From assembly GCA_963639765.1 (NCBI GenBank), contig CAVHXA010000112.1, forward strand, positions 1-5,178: a stretch of DNA of 5,178 nucleotides, given 5' to 3'. The first letter of the stretch is position 1; the number at the start of each line of letters is the position of its first letter. Origin of the DNA: CAVHXA01 sp963639765. Its GTDB lineage: Bacteria > Bacillota > Clostridia > Oscillospirales > Oscillospiraceae. The translations under genes were made by a program, and so were the position numbers. This document shows positions 4,171-5,178 of this stretch, piece by piece. Below the pieces are notes generated by a model, which was given only the letters and a program-made list of their open reading frames with translations, had not been told where the DNA came from and ran no database searches.

Positions 4171-4848
4171 ATGCGTATCCTGATTGCAGAAGATGAAGTG
4201 ACCATCGCCCGGGCGCTGAAGGTCATGCTGGAAAAGAACAAATACGCTGTGGATATGGTTCACAACGGGAATGACGCACTGGACTATATTCAGGCAACGA
4301 CCTATGACGCGCTGGTGCTGGATATTATGATGCCGGGAAAGGACGGGATCGAGGTGCTGAAAACCGCCCGTGCAGAGGGTAATACCACACCGGCCCTGTT
4401 TCTGACGGCAAAGGCGGAGGTGGCCGACCGGGTAGCCGGACTGGACGCTGGCGCAGACGATTACCTCCCCAAGCCGTTTGCGGCAAGTGAGTTTCTTGCC
4501 CGCGTTCGTGCCCTTACCCGGCGCAGCAGTGCCTATGCACCGTCCGAACTCAGCTTTGGAAATGTCACGCTTGACCGGGGGCAATATACGCTCCGCACAC
4601 CGTCAAACGAAGTGAGGCTGAACAACAAGGAATACCAGCTTGCAGAATTATTTCTGCGCCATCCGCATCAGGTGTTTTCCTCGGAACACCTGATGGAAAA
4701 GGTATGGGGTCTTGACAGCGAAGCGGATATGGATGTTGTATGGACAGATATTGGATTTTTAAGGAGAAAGCTCAAGCAGATCGGCGCGGATATTGAGATC
4801 AGGACGATCCGCGGCGCGGGCTATGCGCTGGAGGACATGCGATGCTGA
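4171..4848 (+). CDS. OmpR-family DNA-binding response regulator
   Basis: Cytoplasmic two-component response regulator, phosphorylated by the kinase encoded immediately downstream and binding DNA through a C-terminal winged helix. The start is ATG 4171 with GGAGGG at 4158-4163 and 7-base spacing; a longer frame from TTG at 4132 has no ribosome binding site. It is 225 residues, the usual family length. The receiver domain (about 2-115) has the acidic pair Glu7-Asp8, phospho-acceptor Asp51 (LVLDIMMPGKDG), Thr79 (LFLTAKAE) and Lys101 (DDYLPKPF), all intact. The winged-helix domain (about 127-222) contains LNNKEYQLAELFLRHP, the recognition-helix region VVWTDIGFLRRKL and the wing IRGAGYAL. The subfamily resembles the QseB/VanR-like regulators common in Clostridia; the stimulus and regulon cannot be told. 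The gene overlaps the kinase start by 7 bases (4842-4848), so the two are translationally coupled. Its GC is higher than that of the genes to the left. Confidence 0.97.
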   Translation: MRILIAEDEVTIARALKVMLEKNKYAVDMVHNGNDALDYIQATTYDALVLDIMMPGKDGIEVLKTARAEGNTTPALFLTAKAEVADRVAGLDAGADDYLPKPFAASEFLARVRALTRRSSAYAPSELSFGNVTLDRGQYTLRTPSNEVRLNNKEYQLAELFLRHPHQVFSSEHLMEKVWGLDSEADMDVVWTDIGFLRRKLKQIGADIEIRTIRGAGYALEDMRC

Positions 4849-5178
4849 AAAAGATGCGCTGGCGCTTCATCGGTGCAGCAATGGCGGCGTTTACGGCGGT
4901 TGTTCTTACGCTTTTGTGCTTCGTGAATATCTGGAACTATTTCAGCATGACCCGGCAGCAGGACACGACGCTCGACCGGCTGTTGGAAGTGGATCAAAAG
5001 AACGCGGAGACACCTGACGGGGAAATCACACCTCCCTTTGAGAACATGGGCAGGTTCTCCCCGGAAGTACCCTACATGATCCGCTTTTTCTCGGTACATT
5101 TGTCTGCGGATGGAACAGTTGGGCGTGTCAATCAAAACTATATTGCCTCTGTCTCTGAGGCTGACGCGGAAGCCTATG
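4842..5178 (+). CDS. Sensor histidine kinase, N-terminal part (cut by window edge)
   Basis: Start ATG 4842 overlaps the regulator stop (ATGCTGA). About 112 codons are visible. The N-terminus is basic (MLKKMRWRF), followed by a membrane span at about residues 9-32 (GAAMAAFTAVVLTLLCFVNI). An extracytoplasmic segment then begins with NYFSMTRQQDTTLDRLLEVD and continues through an acidic Pro-rich loop (TPDGEITPPFENMGRF) and strand-like parts (YMIRFFSVHLSADG, NQNYIASVSEADAEAY). This is the layout of a two-span extracellular-sensing kinase of the type paired with OmpR regulators. The second span, HAMP-like linker, H-box and ATPase domain lie beyond the window, so kinase identity rests on position, overlap and membrane topology. 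No start-site ambiguity: the next ATG (4854) is only four codons further on. Signal unknown. Confidence 0.88.
   Translation, partial: MLKKMRWRFIGAAMAAFTAVVLTLLCFVNIWNYFSMTRQQDTTLDRLLEVDQKNAETPDGEITPPFENMGRFSPEVPYMIRFFSVHLSADGTVGRVNQNYIASVSEADAEAY

Noticed and set aside
4102..4584. Minus-strand open frame of 160 codons
   Set aside because: Antisense to the receiver domain of an unmistakable response regulator; Cys/Gln/His-rich shadow typical of GC-rich coding DNA.
4793..5135. Open frames overlapping the kinase start on both strands
   Set aside because: Out of frame with the translationally coupled kinase; no initiation signals.

Overview
The window looks like a piece of a low-to-mid GC Bacillota genome, probably a gut-type Clostridia (Oscillospirales or relative). 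The reasons are near-consensus sigma-A promoters, strong GGAGG-type ribosome binding sites, a receptor histidine kinase of the AgrC/GHKL class, an OmpR-type two-component pair, and small accessory proteins of a kind common in mobile elements and phages of that group. A run of exactly 10 N inside a gene, and two places where genes on opposite strands lose their 5' ends at the same point, suggest a draft or metagenome-derived assembly or a highly recombined mosaic. Taxonomy is inferred from style only.

Layout. (1) About 1-1059, minus strand: a GHKL sensor kinase cut off by the window edge at its C-terminus and lacking a start at its N-terminus. (2) About 1051-1107, plus strand: the last 18 codons of an unrelated gene whose upstream part is absent. 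A 180-base stretch with four short hairpins and a decayed reading frame follows. (3) 1290-3392: a compact plus-strand accessory island with two well-defined promoters and two terminators. It encodes a small protein A that starts at a non-standard codon, a small Cys-rich CxxC/CxxC protein, a paralogue of A (protein B), a small acidic helical protein broken by the N run, and a 215-residue membrane-anchored protein. (4) 3391-3564, minus strand: a small open frame ending at the same bidirectional terminator. (5) About 3541-3733: an N- and C-terminally truncated fragment resembling the DUF5028 type of small exported proteins. (6) 3734-4170: gene-poor, with a minus-strand terminator and a candidate direct-repeat operator. 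(7) 4171-5178: an OmpR-family response regulator overlapping the start of its sensor kinase, which runs off the right edge.

How the parts work together. The right-hand pair is a standard membrane sensor plus DNA-binding regulator, probably autoregulated through the repeat upstream. The left kinase would sense a signal, often a peptide in this class, through a multi-span membrane domain, but its own regulator is not in view. The island 1290-3392 is the least explained part. The A/B paralogue pair, each with its own TTGAAA-N17-TAnAAT promoter, plus the Cys-rich, acidic and membrane-anchored proteins looks like accessory cargo of a phage, plasmid or integrative element. No recombinase, replication or conjugation gene is visible to prove it.
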